Origin: Apium graveolens
Lineage: Eukaryota > Streptophyta > Magnoliopsida > Apiales > Apiaceae
NCBI RefSeq assembly: GCF_009905375.1
Contig: NC_133647.1
Location: 174,591,939-174,655,938, forward strand
Reading direction: 5' to 3'
DNA: 64,000 bases
This document shows, one piece after another, positions 34,760 through 46,261 of the stretch (its first letter is position 1; every line of letters starts with the position of its first letter). Below the pieces are notes generated by a model, which worked only from the letters and a program-made list of their open reading frames with translations, had not been told where the DNA came from and made no database searches. Made by a program: the position numbers and the translations under genes.

Positions 34760-35183
34760 CCACTATTTTTTTTTATTCCTTTCAGCAGTCGCCGCCTGTC
34801 CCCTCGATCAGCGTGCCTGTCAGGTATGTTTCTTCTTCCGTGCACAGCAGCACAACAGACAGCAACAGAAGCACTTGCAGATGTACAGATATATACATAC
34901 AAACAATTCATATATATATATATATAATTATTTAATTACGAATTTAATTGATACAACTTCAAAAATTCATAATAAAAAATCTATACATCATAAAATTATG
35001 AAAAAAATACCCAGACGATCTACAACACTTGTAGAACCTAGATCAACATTCAAAATTATTCTAAGAAACGATTTCTCATCAGACAAAATTAAACCATGAT
35101 ATAACTTGTAAAAATCATAATTAATTCATACAAGCACATAAAATTCTGAAATTTTTACCACAGATCTATATGCATACAACCTA
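34760..35183 (-). other. C leader next to the primer-binding site
   Basis: AT-rich, with a TA microsatellite near 34910. No gene. The remaining leader gap at 33881-34620 is likewise AT-rich, with no convincing ORF or repeat. Confidence 0.6.
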
Positions 35184-35197
35184 TGCTCTGATACAAT

Positions 35198-36872
35198 TGT
35201 TGGATTTTTAACGCAGCGGGGTCATGGAAAAACACTTTTACACATACAAAATCCAAATAAAAGCATATAAATCGTGAATAAAAATTCGAGGGATCGAATC
35301 TAACCTTTAAAAATAATTCGGAGACAACGATCAGAGATCCTTAGCAGTTGTTCCTCAAGTGTGAAGCACTCCACCGGTATCCACCAAGAAAACGATGTTA
35401 AGGAGGAGGAAGGAGGTGGAGAGAATTGGGTTTTCCAAACTTTTTGGGTTTTCGGGTTCGATGTGGGTTAGAATAAAATAGGGTCTATAATAGTGTATTT
35501 ATAGGCAAAATTTTCAGCTGAAATTTTCCCATAAATATTATTATTATTATCCCATTTATTATTTTCATTAATAATTAAAACACCGTTTAATCATTAATCC
35601 TTTTTCTAAACACTTTTAGAAATAATTCTCTCTCTCGATTTAATTTCCAAAAATTAAATCCTTTAATTAATAATATTAAGAACTTTTATTAATTATTTTA
35701 TAATCAATTAAATCTCATTTAATCAATTATTAAATTTGCCAATTAATTATTTATTTCATAAATAAATAATTATTAGCCATTATTAATTAATTCCTCCACC
35801 ATTAAATCATTCTCTTTTTATGGTGTGACCCTGTAGGTTCAATATTAAGCCGGTAGTAGAAATAAATAATAATAAAACTATTTTATCATTATTTATATAA
35901 ATTCTCTAATTTATTAAATATGATTAATTAATTAATCACATTTATTCTACATCGTGAGTGATGCTTCTCAACATATCGCGACTATCCGGATAATATGAAT
36001 TCACTGCTTAGAATACCAAGAACCTGTCAGTGAATAGTTACCGTACAATAAACTCCTTCTACCCTACAATGTCCCGATTAAATACAAGGCATGGATCTCG
36101 TGTCAAGCCTATCTAATTTAATCACTTGCTTACCATTTACTATGCGTAGTTCTATGCAAATTAGAAACTCCTTTCTAATTTCATTCACTCTGGCCAGAGA
36201 TTCGTGAACTAGCATAAGTGGATCAGCCTTGAACATTCGCTTCCTTCACTGGAAGGGGTAGATCCTTTATTGATCATACACTATCTTCGTGTACAAATTC
36301 CTATACCCAGAAGAGCCCTAATAATTGTCCCTGGAGACTAAGAACTAAACCAAAGCATAGTTCAGTGTACACAAGATGACTATGATGACCTCAAGTCTAA
36401 GGATACTTGTACAACTATCACTATGTGAACAACTGCTGACACGTGAGTGAACTCCATCAGTTGTTCAGCTGTGCGAGTCATGTTCAGTAAACTTATTCTA
36501 TAATAAGCACCTACATACTAGCTATAGTGTCACCACACAAATGTCTATGAGAACAGACATCCTTCATAATGAAGCAAGCATAGTATGTACCGATCTTTGT
36601 GGATTATTAATTACCAGTTAGTAATCCTATGACCAGGAACTATTTAAGTTTAGAGTTATCATCTTTTTAGGTCTCACTATTATGATCTCATCATAATCCA
36701 TAAAAAGCTTTACTCTAAACTATGGTATATCTTATTTAAACACTTAAATAGATAAAGCCCGTAATAAAAACAAAACAAGTCTTTTATTAATATCAATGAA
36801 ATCAAAACAGATTACATAAAGAGTTATTCCTAAATCCTAATACATGATTGGACTTAGGACATATTCCTTTCA
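35198..36872 (-). repeat. 5' LTR of Copia C
   Basis: TGTTGGATTTTTAACGCAGC at 35198 to ATTCCTTTCA at 36872, directly followed by GCCTG. It borders the primer-binding site on its left, so it is the 5' LTR of a minus-strand element. Confidence 0.96.
35496..35503 (-). promoter_or_regulatory. Predicted TATA box of the C LTR
   Basis: Minus strand TATAAATA in the sequence CCTATAAATACACTATT, conserved in the other LTR at 29182-29189. Confidence 0.6.
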
Positions 36873-36877
36873 GCCTG
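36873..36877. repeat. Right target-site duplication of C (GCCTG)
   Basis: Identical to 28879-28883; A2 coding sequence continues as TATCCTTTCAG. Confidence 0.95.
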
Positions 36878-39518
36878 TATCCTTTCAGAACAACTTTGCC
36901 TGTAGATTTGCTTACAACTTCAAAGTGTTCTTCAAAGAAATCCACATGATAACCTCTGTCACAGATTTGACTAACACTCAGCAAATTATGTTTAAGTCCT
37001 GAGACAAGAGCTACTTTTCAATGATGACATTCCCAAGATTGATATTGCCATATCCTAGAGTTTTTCCAATGTTGCCATCTCCATAAGAAACACCTGGTCC
37101 AGCTTTCTCCACAAAGTCTGATCGCAGGGCTTTATTTCCAGTCATATGTCCTGAAAATCCACTGTCCAAAACTAGGATGTTTTTCCTGTTGCCCTGCAAT
37201 CACAAAGATCACTAATGATTAGTTTTGAGGACCCGGACTTGCTTGGATCCTTTGGCCTTATTAAGTTGTTAACATTTGCAGCGGATTTAGCATTAGAGTT
37301 TATGTTAACAGTTTTCTTATCAGAATTTACAATATCAGACTTTGCATCAGAACTTACACTAGAAGGAATAATGCTAACTTTCTTTAAAGAAGGTTTTATT
37401 TGATAATAATCATAGTACAAACTATGATATTCCTTACAAGTATAAATGGAATGCCATAAACTACCACAATGAAAATAAGAATTTTGTGGCCTATATCTAA
37501 CAGACTGACTCTTAACTCCTGACTTTGAAGGTAAGGAGTTTATGCTCTTATTCTTCCTGCAAAAAGAAGCCAGATGGTTAGAATTTCCACAATTATAACA
37601 TTTCTTCCTAGGAGCATTAGAAACAGGCTTATAATCATTACTTTTATTCACACCTTCCTTTTCATTCCTATTTTTCCTAGGTGGCTTTACCTTGTTTACA
37701 TTCTTAATATCTTTCAGCTTATGCTTAAGCTGCTTCTTAGTCATTAAGCCTATGTTAACTTCAGTTGGCATATCCTGTTTTGGTTTGTCAGAAGTTAATT
37801 TCTCTTTAACTTCTGATTTATCAATATCAGACTTTACAGCTACAAACTTAACAGGATTTACCTTTGGCTTTTATTTAACAACTATAGCCTCAATTTCCAC
37901 ATTTCCTTTATCATTCTTATCATCTCCATAACCTAAACCCTCTTTCCAGTTTCCACTACTTAACAAATTCTGAGTTGTTCTTCCAGAGTTAGTCCAAGTC
38001 CTGATAATCTCTCTTTCCTTTTCTAACTCAGTTTTTAGAGATTCATTCATTTTAAGTACTTCATCCCTAATATAAAAGCCATCATCTCTATCTTTCTGAG
38101 TTTGATGGAACATGACTAACTCTTTTTCTAAATAATCATTCCTCTTTTTATAAGCAAGATTTTTTCAGAAGCTAATCTTTCACATGTTAAAATTTGATCT
38201 CTATAACTAATGAACATGGTTTCAAGATATCTTCTCAACTCAGTAATATCATCGGTATGAAAGGCATAAGTAGTTTGAGGTACCTTTAACTCAGCAGCAT
38301 CAGAACTGCTATCAGCATTTGCCATTAAGGCATAGTTCACCTCACTTTCAAAATCTGAAGTATCTGTCCAGCTTTTCTTCTTTGTGACAAGTGCTTTACC
38401 TTTGTCACTCTTCACTTTCTTACAATCAGGAGATATATGACCTTTCTCACCACAATTGTAGCATTTGACATTTGAGTAATCTCCTATGTTAGACTTTCCT
38501 CCTTTGCCTTCAGATTTTCTGAAACCCTTCTTATCAGAACTTGCACCTTTCCTGGAAAATTTCTTTCCCTTTCTGAATTTCCTGTATGCAATCCTTGTGA
38601 TTCCTTTCACCATAAGAGCACACAGCTTCATCATCACTTCATCATGATCCATCTTAGGTAAGTTTTCAGTTTCTGAGTCATCATCACTATCAGAGCTTGA
38701 TGACTCAGTATCAGACTTTGTGATGAGAGCTTTTCCCTTGCCTTTTCTTGAGGCATCTACTTTGGGGACATCCTCCTCAGCCTTAAGAGCAACTGTCCTT
38801 GACTTTCTTCCATCTCAAGTTCATGAGTCTTGAGCATCCCATAAATTTCATCAAGAGTTGTTTCATCAAGAACATAGTTGTCTCTTATAGTGGTGGCCTT
38901 CAAATCCCAACTTTCAGGAAGAGCTAACAGGAATTTAAGATTTGAATCTTCAAGTTCATATTCCTTGTCCACCAGTGACAGATCATTCAAGAGTTTGACA
39001 AATCTGTCATATAATCCAGTTAATGACTCATCAGGTTTTGAGTCAAAGTGCTCATACTCTTGAGTGAGTATAGTCCTCATATTCTTCTTAATTGAATCAG
39101 TTCCCTGACATCTTATTTCCAAGGCATCCCATATCTCCTTTGCAGTCTTGCAGTTGATTACCCTATTTGACATGACATTATCAATGGCACTATGCAGCAA
39201 ATATCGTACCTTTGCATCTTTAGCAATAGATGAGATATCTTCAGCTGTATATTCATTTTTCTCCTTTGGTACTGTCTATGCTGGCTGATCTGCAACTATA
39301 ACAGAGAGCTTGGTTGGCTTATGTGGTCCTTCATTGATTCTGTCAAGGTATTCTAGATCTGTAGCTTCCAGAAACATAGACATCCTTACCTTCCATATGG
39401 GATATTCAGATGGTTTCAGTATGGGAACCCTAATAGTCTCATATCGATTATGGATTTAAGTCTTTGGAGGTTCTTCAGTTTTGGTGGGCTTGGTTGGAGT
39501 TTGTGTTTCTTCAGACAT
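36878..39518 (-). pseudogene. Copia A2 gag-protease, with a retained GT...AG segment
   Basis: Start ATG at 39518. Early stops lie near 39456 and 39285, and a shift near 38800. Gag core: NCKTAKEIWDALE, LTQEYEHFDSKPDE, LLNDLSLVDKEYE, LDETTLDEIYGMLKTHELEM. First zinc knuckle CYNCGEKGHISPDC near 38450. Then comes an extra region absent from A1 (37194-38283), with a coiled coil (YRDQILTCERLASEK; MNESLKTELEKEREI), a second knuckle CYNCGNSNHLASFC and a third with its first Cys lost (FHCGSLWHSIYTC). Protease DSGFSGHMTGNKAL follows at about 37170, then SVSQICDRGYHVDFFEEHF to the C insertion. Confidence 0.88.
37194..38283 (-). other. Candidate retained intron (exitron) in A2 gag, 1,090 bp
   Basis: Element-sense donor TTAAAG|GTACCT at 38284/38283; acceptor GATTGCAG|GGCAAC at 37194/37193, with a CTAAT branch-point-like word about 33 bases upstream. 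A1 has TTAAAG directly followed by GGAAATATG at 3488/3487, the exact product of removing this segment. Removal joins the frame of the first zinc knuckle (38652 onward) to the protease frame (37199 onward). If retained, the frame ending the extra region (37771-37172) reaches a stop 22 bases past the acceptor and does not enter protease. One base (G) is shared at both borders, so a deletion in A1 by short homology is not excluded. Confidence 0.6.
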
Positions 39519-39559
39519 GATTAATTTTGGATCTTAAACTATATATAAGTTAACAGATT

Positions 39560-39571
39560 GCTCTGATACCA
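39560..39571 (-). other. Primer-binding site of A2
   Basis: Minus strand TGGTATCAGAGC, an exact complement of the initiator-Met tRNA end, two bases inside the LTR. Confidence 0.92.
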
Positions 39572-39573
39572 CT

Positions 39574-40194
39574 TGTTAGGTCACACACACTGTAGAAGGG
39601 GGTTGAATACAGTGTTTACTACAATCAAATCGAATTAAAGAACACAAGTAACAGAACACAGATTTTATTTAACACAATAAACTCTGTTACAATATGGAAC
39701 TGTCCTCTCTCAGTGATGAACAAATTATCACGAGAGCTGCTAGGGTTACAATGAATAATAATCTCGATTTTGATAACACATATAGTGTAAACCCTATGTC
39801 TATGTTTATATACTACACAGTTACAAGATAATCTTCTAATTGATAATGAATATAATTCTGCTTCCTAAAATATATCAATCAGTTATCTTTTCTTCCAAGT
39901 ATTCTATTCTTCACAGAATCCCTTTTCATGCATATTTCTTCCTGCGTTTGTCTTGATCTTCTTTCCTTTCAATCAGTTGCCTTCCTTATTTGAAAATCTC
40001 ATTAAGTCCTGATATTATCTCCTGATAAATATCTCCTGATAACTTAAGTTCTGATAACTTAAGTTCTGATATCCTAAGTCCTGACTTCAGTATAAGTACT
40101 GATTTCCATTTAAGTACTGATTTCTCCTGTTAAGTAAGATCTGAAAACTAAACACAAATCATCATTAGACATGACATCACAAATATATCTAACA
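39574..40194 (-). repeat. 5' LTR of Copia A2 (621 bp)
   Basis: TGTTAGG to CTAACA, same length and layout as the A1 LTR. AAGTTCTGAT at 40046 and 40061 in U3. Followed by TCCTG, the first bases of the interrupted RNase H of B. Confidence 0.95.
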
Positions 40195-40569
40195 TCCTGG
40201 TTCAGTAAAAAGCAAAATTCAGTTTCTACTTCCACAGCTGAAGCTGAATATATTGTTGCTGGTAGTTGTTGTACACAGATTTTGTGGATGAAAAACCAAC
40301 TGCTAGACTATGGTTTGTAAGTTGAAAGAATTCCCATTTTCTGTGATAACACAAGTGCAATTTTCGTCACTGAAAATCCAGTACAGCATTCAAGGACAAA
40401 TCACATAGACATCAAGTACCACTTCATAAGGGAACATGTAATGAATGGTACTGTGGAACTACATTTTGTTCCAAGTGAAAAGCAGCTTGCAGATATATTT
40501 ACCAAGCCACTGGATGAATCCACCTTTTCAAGGTTAGTAAGTGAGTTAGGTATGCTAAATTATTCTTAA
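40195..40569 (+). pseudogene. Copia B RNase H C-terminus
   Basis: Reads SWFSKKQNSVSTSTAEAEY from the first base, then AGSCCTQILWMKNQLLDYGL, a TAA at 40318, CDNTSAI, HIDIKYHFIREHV, QLADIFTKPLDES and a natural stop at 40567. Only one nonsense mutation is present in this piece. The 5' part of the gene was separated by the A2 insertion. Confidence 0.92.
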
Positions 40570-41094
40570 ATTTTTTTTCAGATAATTTGCAAGTTATTAT
40601 GCAGCCAGAAATTTAATTGATTTTTCAGTCTTGGATGAAATTTTGGCTAAGTCAAAATTTACATCTCGACGGATGATCATTATCCATCGAGTTTGATCAT
40701 CCGTCGGTATATAATTATCAAATAAAAAGCAATTACTTTTCTGGAATATTTTATGACTCGACGAAAAACTGATTTATCCTCAACTGTCGAATTTTCTTAT
40801 TCTTAGTCGTTGATTCTCTGAACATTATTCATCGAGTATACTTACAGTTTGTAAGCATAACACGACGGATAATTGAAGGAATTTTTAAAGTTTATTTTTT
40901 TTAACGGCTATTTTGGGCAATTCTTATTGGTTACTTTATTTTACTTTATTATTTTTGACAGTTATTTTTGAAATAGTATAGAAGCTTAACTCATTTCCAT
41001 TACTTTTCTTTTATCATTCTCAAATCTTTTGCTCTAAATTCTCTATTTCTCAAAAGCAATTATCATCTCTCTCTGGAATTTCCACTCTCTAACA
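40570..41094 (+). other. B spacer between pol and extra ORF, with CGACGGAT hairpins
   Basis: No gene. CTCGACGGAT (40665) faces ATCCATCGAG (40682) across seven bases and ATCCGTCGG at 40699; another CGACGGAT is at 40863; degenerate copies lie near 40757 and 40830. A pyrimidine-rich stretch precedes the next ATG. Confidence 0.75.
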
Positions 41095-44000
41095 ATGGCA
41101 CCAGTTGTCAAGATCATGTCACAAACTGGATTCATCTATGAGAAGAACAACTTCACGGCTCTAGTAAACAAGGGGATTCAACAGACTGGTGACTACCACA
41201 AAATGATGGATTTTGTGAAGAACTGCAAACTCAACTATGCCATGCTAGAATCACCCACCATCTTCTGTGAGGTTGTTGAGGAAATGTGGTCAACTGTTGT
41301 GTACAACTCAACTAATAAGACCATCACACTTACTATTAAAGGTAAAGAATTCTATATTAACAGTGATATTGTTAAAGCATGTTTCAAAATTCCTGATAAT
41401 ATTGTAACTTCACCACACACAGATACTGATATTGTTAATATGCTTAATTCCATAAACTATGCACTCTCTATTTCTAAGTTAATTGATATTAGGAAGTTGG
41501 GTCTTAGGAAAGAATAGAGTTTCATGTGTGATGTAGTTACCAAGGTCTTTTCTGGTAAAATCAGTAATTTTGATTCTGTCAATATTTCTATGCTTAACAT
41601 GCTTTACATGCTAGTTACAGATAAGTTTTTTAATTTTAGTGATCTTGTTTTATTTGAGTTGGGGTTTAAATTAGGGGAGTTAAACAAGAGGGGTAAAAAT
41701 GTTTACTATACTAGATTTTTCATGATGCTAGCTAACCACCTCTCTGAGGAAATTGTGCTTGAGAACCCAAACAACAAATTAGAATGTTGGGTTCAAGAGA
41801 GAAGAATTATTGCAGATTTAAAGAGGGCAAACCATCACAAGGAGGTGCCACTCTTCTATTTCCCTGTAATGGAAGCACCTCAGGTAAGTGAGGTAAGTTC
41901 ATCTGTCCCTACTCTTCCAACCTCACAAATTTCTTTGCATTCTAGTGTACCTATGGCAACTATGTCAATGACCCAACAGTTGCCTACCCAAGCTATCAAA
42001 TCAACAAAAATTTCTAAATCCAAGTCAAAGAAAGCCCCCTCTTGTATCTCTCAAAAGATGCCAGTTGCAAAATCCACCAAACCAAAAGAGGGGAGTGTGA
42101 AGGTGGGTAAGGTAGGTGAGGGACAGGGTGAAGATAAAAGAAACCCTAAGGCTAAGGTTGGAGAGGTGAGTGTTTCCCAGCCTAGCCACACTGCAGTTTC
42201 CCAACAAACTACAGTGCTTAATAAGGATAAAAGTGCATTTATAGTTGCATCCTCCCAAAAGGATGTGACTATTGAACAAAGCTCTCAACCAAGAGCACTG
42301 GCCAAAAGGGTAAGGGACACAAGCTCACCCCAAACCTGTGCTAGAAAGAAGAAATCAAAATCCATTGGGGATGCACAGGGTACACACACTGTGCAAACTG
42401 GTGTGAAAGACACAGTCACTGCACCTTCACAAAGTCAGTTTGATGTGGCTCCAATAAATGTGGAGTCACAGCCAAAATCCTTAGTGATAGAAGCACGCCA
42501 AAAACCAAATTCTCCCACAAACTTTCTAGATGTGGACATGATCAACACATCAATTCCTGATTCCCCTTCTTTAACTCTGTTGGGGAAGCCAAAATCTAGT
42601 GCAAGTGAGCATCATCTTTTGGATGATTTGTTGGCTCACTTGCCAATTCTTTCAGGAACTGTTGAGACATCTGTGCCAAAATACTCATCAATCTGCACAG
42701 AGTCCACAATAGTTTCCACTCCAAACTCATTTATTCCTACTCTCTCGATGGATATTGTTCATCCGTCGAGTAGCGATTGTATCCCAAAGGATAAGCTTTA
42801 CAGCAGTTATCCGTCGGCTAGCCAAACTACTACCCCGACGGATGTCCCCTATCCGTCGAGTGTTTCTGCACAGCTTTACATTTCCTCAATTATCTCAAGT
42901 GCAGAAGACTTAGTGGTAGTACAATCACTTCTAGGATTGAGGGAAGGGAGTGAAAATATGAGTGAGAGTCTGGGTTGCTCCCAGGAAAAAGGAGAGGAAA
43001 AGAGTGAAAATATGCAACCCAGTTCTTCAGGATTGGAAAAAGAGAGTGTGTGGAGTCCCACCTTAGATGGTGAAGGTGAGGGTGTGAGGGTGGGGAGCCA
43101 AGGTGAGACCTTGAGCAAGAAAAGAGAGATTATGAGAGAAAAGAAGGTACTGAAGATATAAGGGTGGATGTTATTGTAAGTGAGTCAATGAATGTCTAGG
43201 ATGCAGATAGGGAGGGACTATCTCAGCAACCTCAAGCTGTTATAGATTTCACCTCCCTTGATGCTGAGACATTTACTCACCCTGTTTCAGCATATCAACT
43301 TCTAGCTAAACAGGGCAATGACAATGCAGAAAAGATGCTTAACTTGGTGCACACCTCACAGTCAATGCTAAGAGCTAAGGATGCCATCACAGCTTTGCCC
43401 TCTATAGCTGGTGATGTTGATTATGAGACTGGTGGTTCAGAAGAATTCTTTGGAGGTGAAGGTGGAGATAGTGAAGAAGAGCCATTGGACATAGGGGAGA
43501 AGTAGGCTCCAGTTCAAGATCAGGCATGCCATCATGGGCATTTTCAAAGCACTGTGATGAACACTACTTCAAGACAACCCTGATTCAACTCATAAATCAG
43601 ACAAATTCTGCTCTTCAAACCACCACAAATGCCAACACCAAAAAGCTCCTTCAAGCACACCTTGCCTCTATGCAACTACAACAAATTCAAGGTTTTCAAC
43701 ATGCTCGAGATGTCAACACTATCAAGGGTGATATTGATGAGATGAAAAAGGCCATTTCTGATAAGATGGACTCTAAACTTCCAGAAGCTACAATGCTTGA
43801 CATCAAGAGACAACTCAGGAAAAATTTTGATCTTGCTACAAAGATAGATGCCTTAGATACAAGAATGTCAGCAATGGAAGCATCTCTAACAGAAATTCAT
43901 CTACACCAAGCTCAATAGACAGACTTGCTTCAGAAACTGGTGGCTGCACAGACCTCCTCTACTCAACTTGCTGATAACAAAAAGGGGGAGAAAGAGGACT

Positions 44001-45665
44001 CTAGGAGTGAGGGGGAGAAAAAAGTGCTCAACATTGAAGTTAGCAAAGTAATTGTACCTTCAATTACTTTCACCAAGCCACCAGCCAAAGACATCATTAA
44101 TTTGATAAATGAAGCAGCAGCTAATATAAGAGCAACTGAAAAGGAGCAGTTGATTCCAATCAACTGGGAGAAAATTGATGAGGACATTCAAAAGAAGTTT
44201 GGGCTAGCAAAGAAGCCAGAAAAGTCAGCCATTCATCACTCTAAAGTCAGGCAAATATCTGTGAATGAAATGAGCATGAACTATCTGGAAAGAGGACAAT
44301 CATCCGGCATCAAATCTCCAAAGGCTAAAATAATTTTGAAGCCAAGGGTGAACTATCCAAAATCATCACAAAAGAACCCCTTGGACACAGTGTATGAGAC
44401 ACATAAGCCAGATGAGAAGAAACTGTTGTCAAGATCCATTGCCTTCTACAAGGATCTAGCTGATTCATCTTTGAAAAGGAGAATTGCCAAAGTTTTTAGG
44501 AATGGTAAAGAAATTTGTGTGGTGGCTGGACACCCTCAATTTTCTAAAGCAAAGAGAGAACAAAAGGCAAGATTGAAGCAAGAAAAGAAGCAAGTTGCTC
44601 TAGATGCTAAAAAGGTTAAACAAAGGAAAGAGCAAGCTGCTATCTTAGCCAAATTACAAGCTGTGAAAACCACTCAACAAATCTCTGCCAAGCCATCTGA
44701 AATCACTGAATCTCAAGATCTAAAGAAGAAAAGTGAACCACAACAGAAGAAGTCTCACAGATACAAGGAATTGGCTAAAAGAACCAAAAGGAAATTGGAC
44801 CTTGTTGATAAAGAATTGGAGGATCAATTTCCAAAGGAATCCACTCCAACTACAACTCAAGAATCAAAACCCTCAGTGGTATTTGAAGATATTAAGGTGG
44901 TGGATCCTTACAGGAACATTCATGGTGAACCTATTGTTCCCAAGGATGAACCAATAGACTGGGAAAGTCTACCAATTCCTGATTTCCATTTGTCAATCCT
45001 TGCCAAGCCAAAGAGAACAAAGTCAAGGCAGTCAAGAAAGTGAAACTATCACCTCTCAAATCCAAATCTCTAACCAAATTCAATCCAAAGTCAACAAAGG
45101 AGATTACATGTACATCTGTGACATCAAGGAATTCTCAGATCTAAATCTCTATCTAGATGAACTGGAAGAAGTTAGAGGGATTGATGCTTACAGGAATCTA
45201 CCTGAAAGGTTAGTGTTCAAGTACAAGGGAGGAAAAGAGATACAGTGACCACTTCACAGGATCCTTCAAGAAAGTCAATCTGTGCTGATAAAGGTTTATT
45301 CATCATTCAAGAAGAACTTTGGATTCAATGTTACAGCGAGAAGACTTGTTCTTAAGAAGATTGAAGAACTGAGGAGTATTAGAGCCAAAGATGCACTCCC
45401 AAAGACACTTACTATTCCCTACACAGGAAGTAGAGTGCATCTAAGGCCCTACGGGCTGATGGAGTTCATGGATGACAAAGGAGTTAGAATATTTTTCAGA
45501 TTAGAAGACCAATTGAGCATCTCTAGCAATGAGACTCTTTTGGAAATGCAAGAAAAGCTAAATCTCTCAGAATCTGATGAACTGGAATTCCACAGACAGC
45601 TTCAAAATCAGATAGAAGAAAACAACAAAAAGCTTGGGAAGAGATCCAGATCTTTAAGGAAATAG
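41095..45665 (+). pseudogene. Sirevirus-type extra (env-like) ORF of B, about 1,500 codons, broken
   Basis: Begins MAPVVKIMSQTGFIYEKNN and ends KRSRSLRK, stop at 45663. The N-terminal part (41095-41880) is globular (YAMLESPTIFCEVVEEMW; FYINSDIVKACFKIPDN; ARFFMML-like segment). A long Ser/Thr/Pro-rich linker (41880-43160) follows, then coiled-coil segments (PEATMLDIKRQLRKNFDLAT; basic Lys/Gln-rich helix at about 44560-44690), and a conserved-looking C-terminal part (VYSSFKKNFGFN; RRLVLKKIEEL; IPYTGSRVHLRPYGLMEF). Breaks: TAG at 41515, TAA at 43159, frame change before 43526, TAG at 43916, frame change near 45043-45093, TGA at 45246. I see no signal peptide or clear membrane helix, so 'envelope' is a positional label only. 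Confidence 0.75.
43162..43525 (+). other. Broken part of the B extra ORF
   Basis: No long frame because of a stop and frame change, but the composition continues the surrounding ORF. Treated as part of the same pseudogene. Confidence 0.6.
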
Positions 45666-45840
45666 ATTAATCTGCTCAGGCTAGAGGAGCACCTTGAAAA
45701 TGACTGTGAGCCAATCTTTGTACATTTTGTTAATCGAAGCACTTTACAGTTTTATCTACTTACCTTTAAAAGCTATATTTTTAGGGTATTTTGTTATCAT
45801 CAAGTTTCTCTTAATTTATGGCTACAATTCCAGTAGACAT

Positions 45841-45854
45841 AAATTGGGGGAGAT
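45841..45854 (+). other. Polypurine tract of B
   Basis: AAATTGGGGGAGAT directly before the LTR start TGTTGTGG. Confidence 0.9.
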
Positions 45855-45953
45855 TGTTGTGGATATGTTGTGAACTTGATGATTTCATTAATAAAATACC
45901 TTAGTAGATTTAACTTAGTGAAAAATGTAGCACTCGACGAATAAGCAAACATA

Positions 45954-46057
45954 GTCCCGACGGATGACTCATTATAGTCCTGACGGATGACTCATTATAG
46001 TCCTGACGGATGACTCATTATAGTCCCGACGGATGACTCATTATAGTCCCGACGGAT
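45954..46057 (+). repeat. 23-bp tandem array in the B U3
   Basis: Five copies of a 23-bp unit (GACTCATTATAGTCCCGACGG plus AT). The core CGACGGAT or TGACGGAT starts at 45958, 45981, 46004, 46027 and 46050, an exact 23-bp period. ATCCATCGAGTG follows at 46069 in inverse orientation. Confidence 0.95.
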
Positions 46058-46261
46058 AATGTATTGCTATCCATCGAGTGAGTAGCTTATGTAATAATAA
46101 GTCTGTAGCACATTTCGGCATACATCTTTGTATGGATTCTGTAGTAGCATATAAGTCATGTTGACTTTAATTAGATATGCAGAATAGGTTGATTAATTGT
46201 ACATAGATGATGTCTTGTAATTCTGCATAAATGAAATGAAGTCAAGTGCCAGATTGCTACT

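Larger units (their letters stand above)
28884..36872 (-). mobile_element. Ty1/copia retrotransposon C, complete ends, internally deleted
   Basis: Two near-identical LTRs (28884-30561, 1,678 bp; 35198-36872, 1,675 bp), 5-bp duplication GCCTG, PBS next to the right LTR (minus TGTATCAGAGC at about 35184-35195) and polypurine tract next to the left LTR (30562-30573). Minus orientation. Internal region about 4.6 kb: long structured leader, intact gag, decayed protease/integrase, and RT with its centre and most of RNase H removed. It cannot make its own RT. Confidence 0.96.
15947..40194 (-). mobile_element. Ty1/copia retrotransposon A2, split by G1 and C
   Basis: Pieces: 15947-18318 (3' region and RNase H/RT end), 27407-28883 (RT linker and integrase), 36873-40194 (protease, gag, 5' LTR). 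Aligning with A1 shows that about 615 bp of A, equal to A1 1109-1723, is missing where G1 sits. The piece next to C continues without loss apart from the 5-bp duplication. The 3' LTR is not in view; D borders the left end. The right LTR touches the RNase H of element B, with TCCTG as candidate duplicated target. Confidence 0.93.

Noticed and set aside
34667..35099. Overlapping ORFs on both strands in the C leader
   Set aside because: They run over the 27-bp dyads; open frames on both strands follow from the palindromic repeats.
41095..45665. Host gene interpretation of the long ORF region
   Set aside because: It sits between Copia RNase H and the polypurine tract and LTR of the same orientation, shares the element's private motif and has no introns; a retroelement ORF explains it better.
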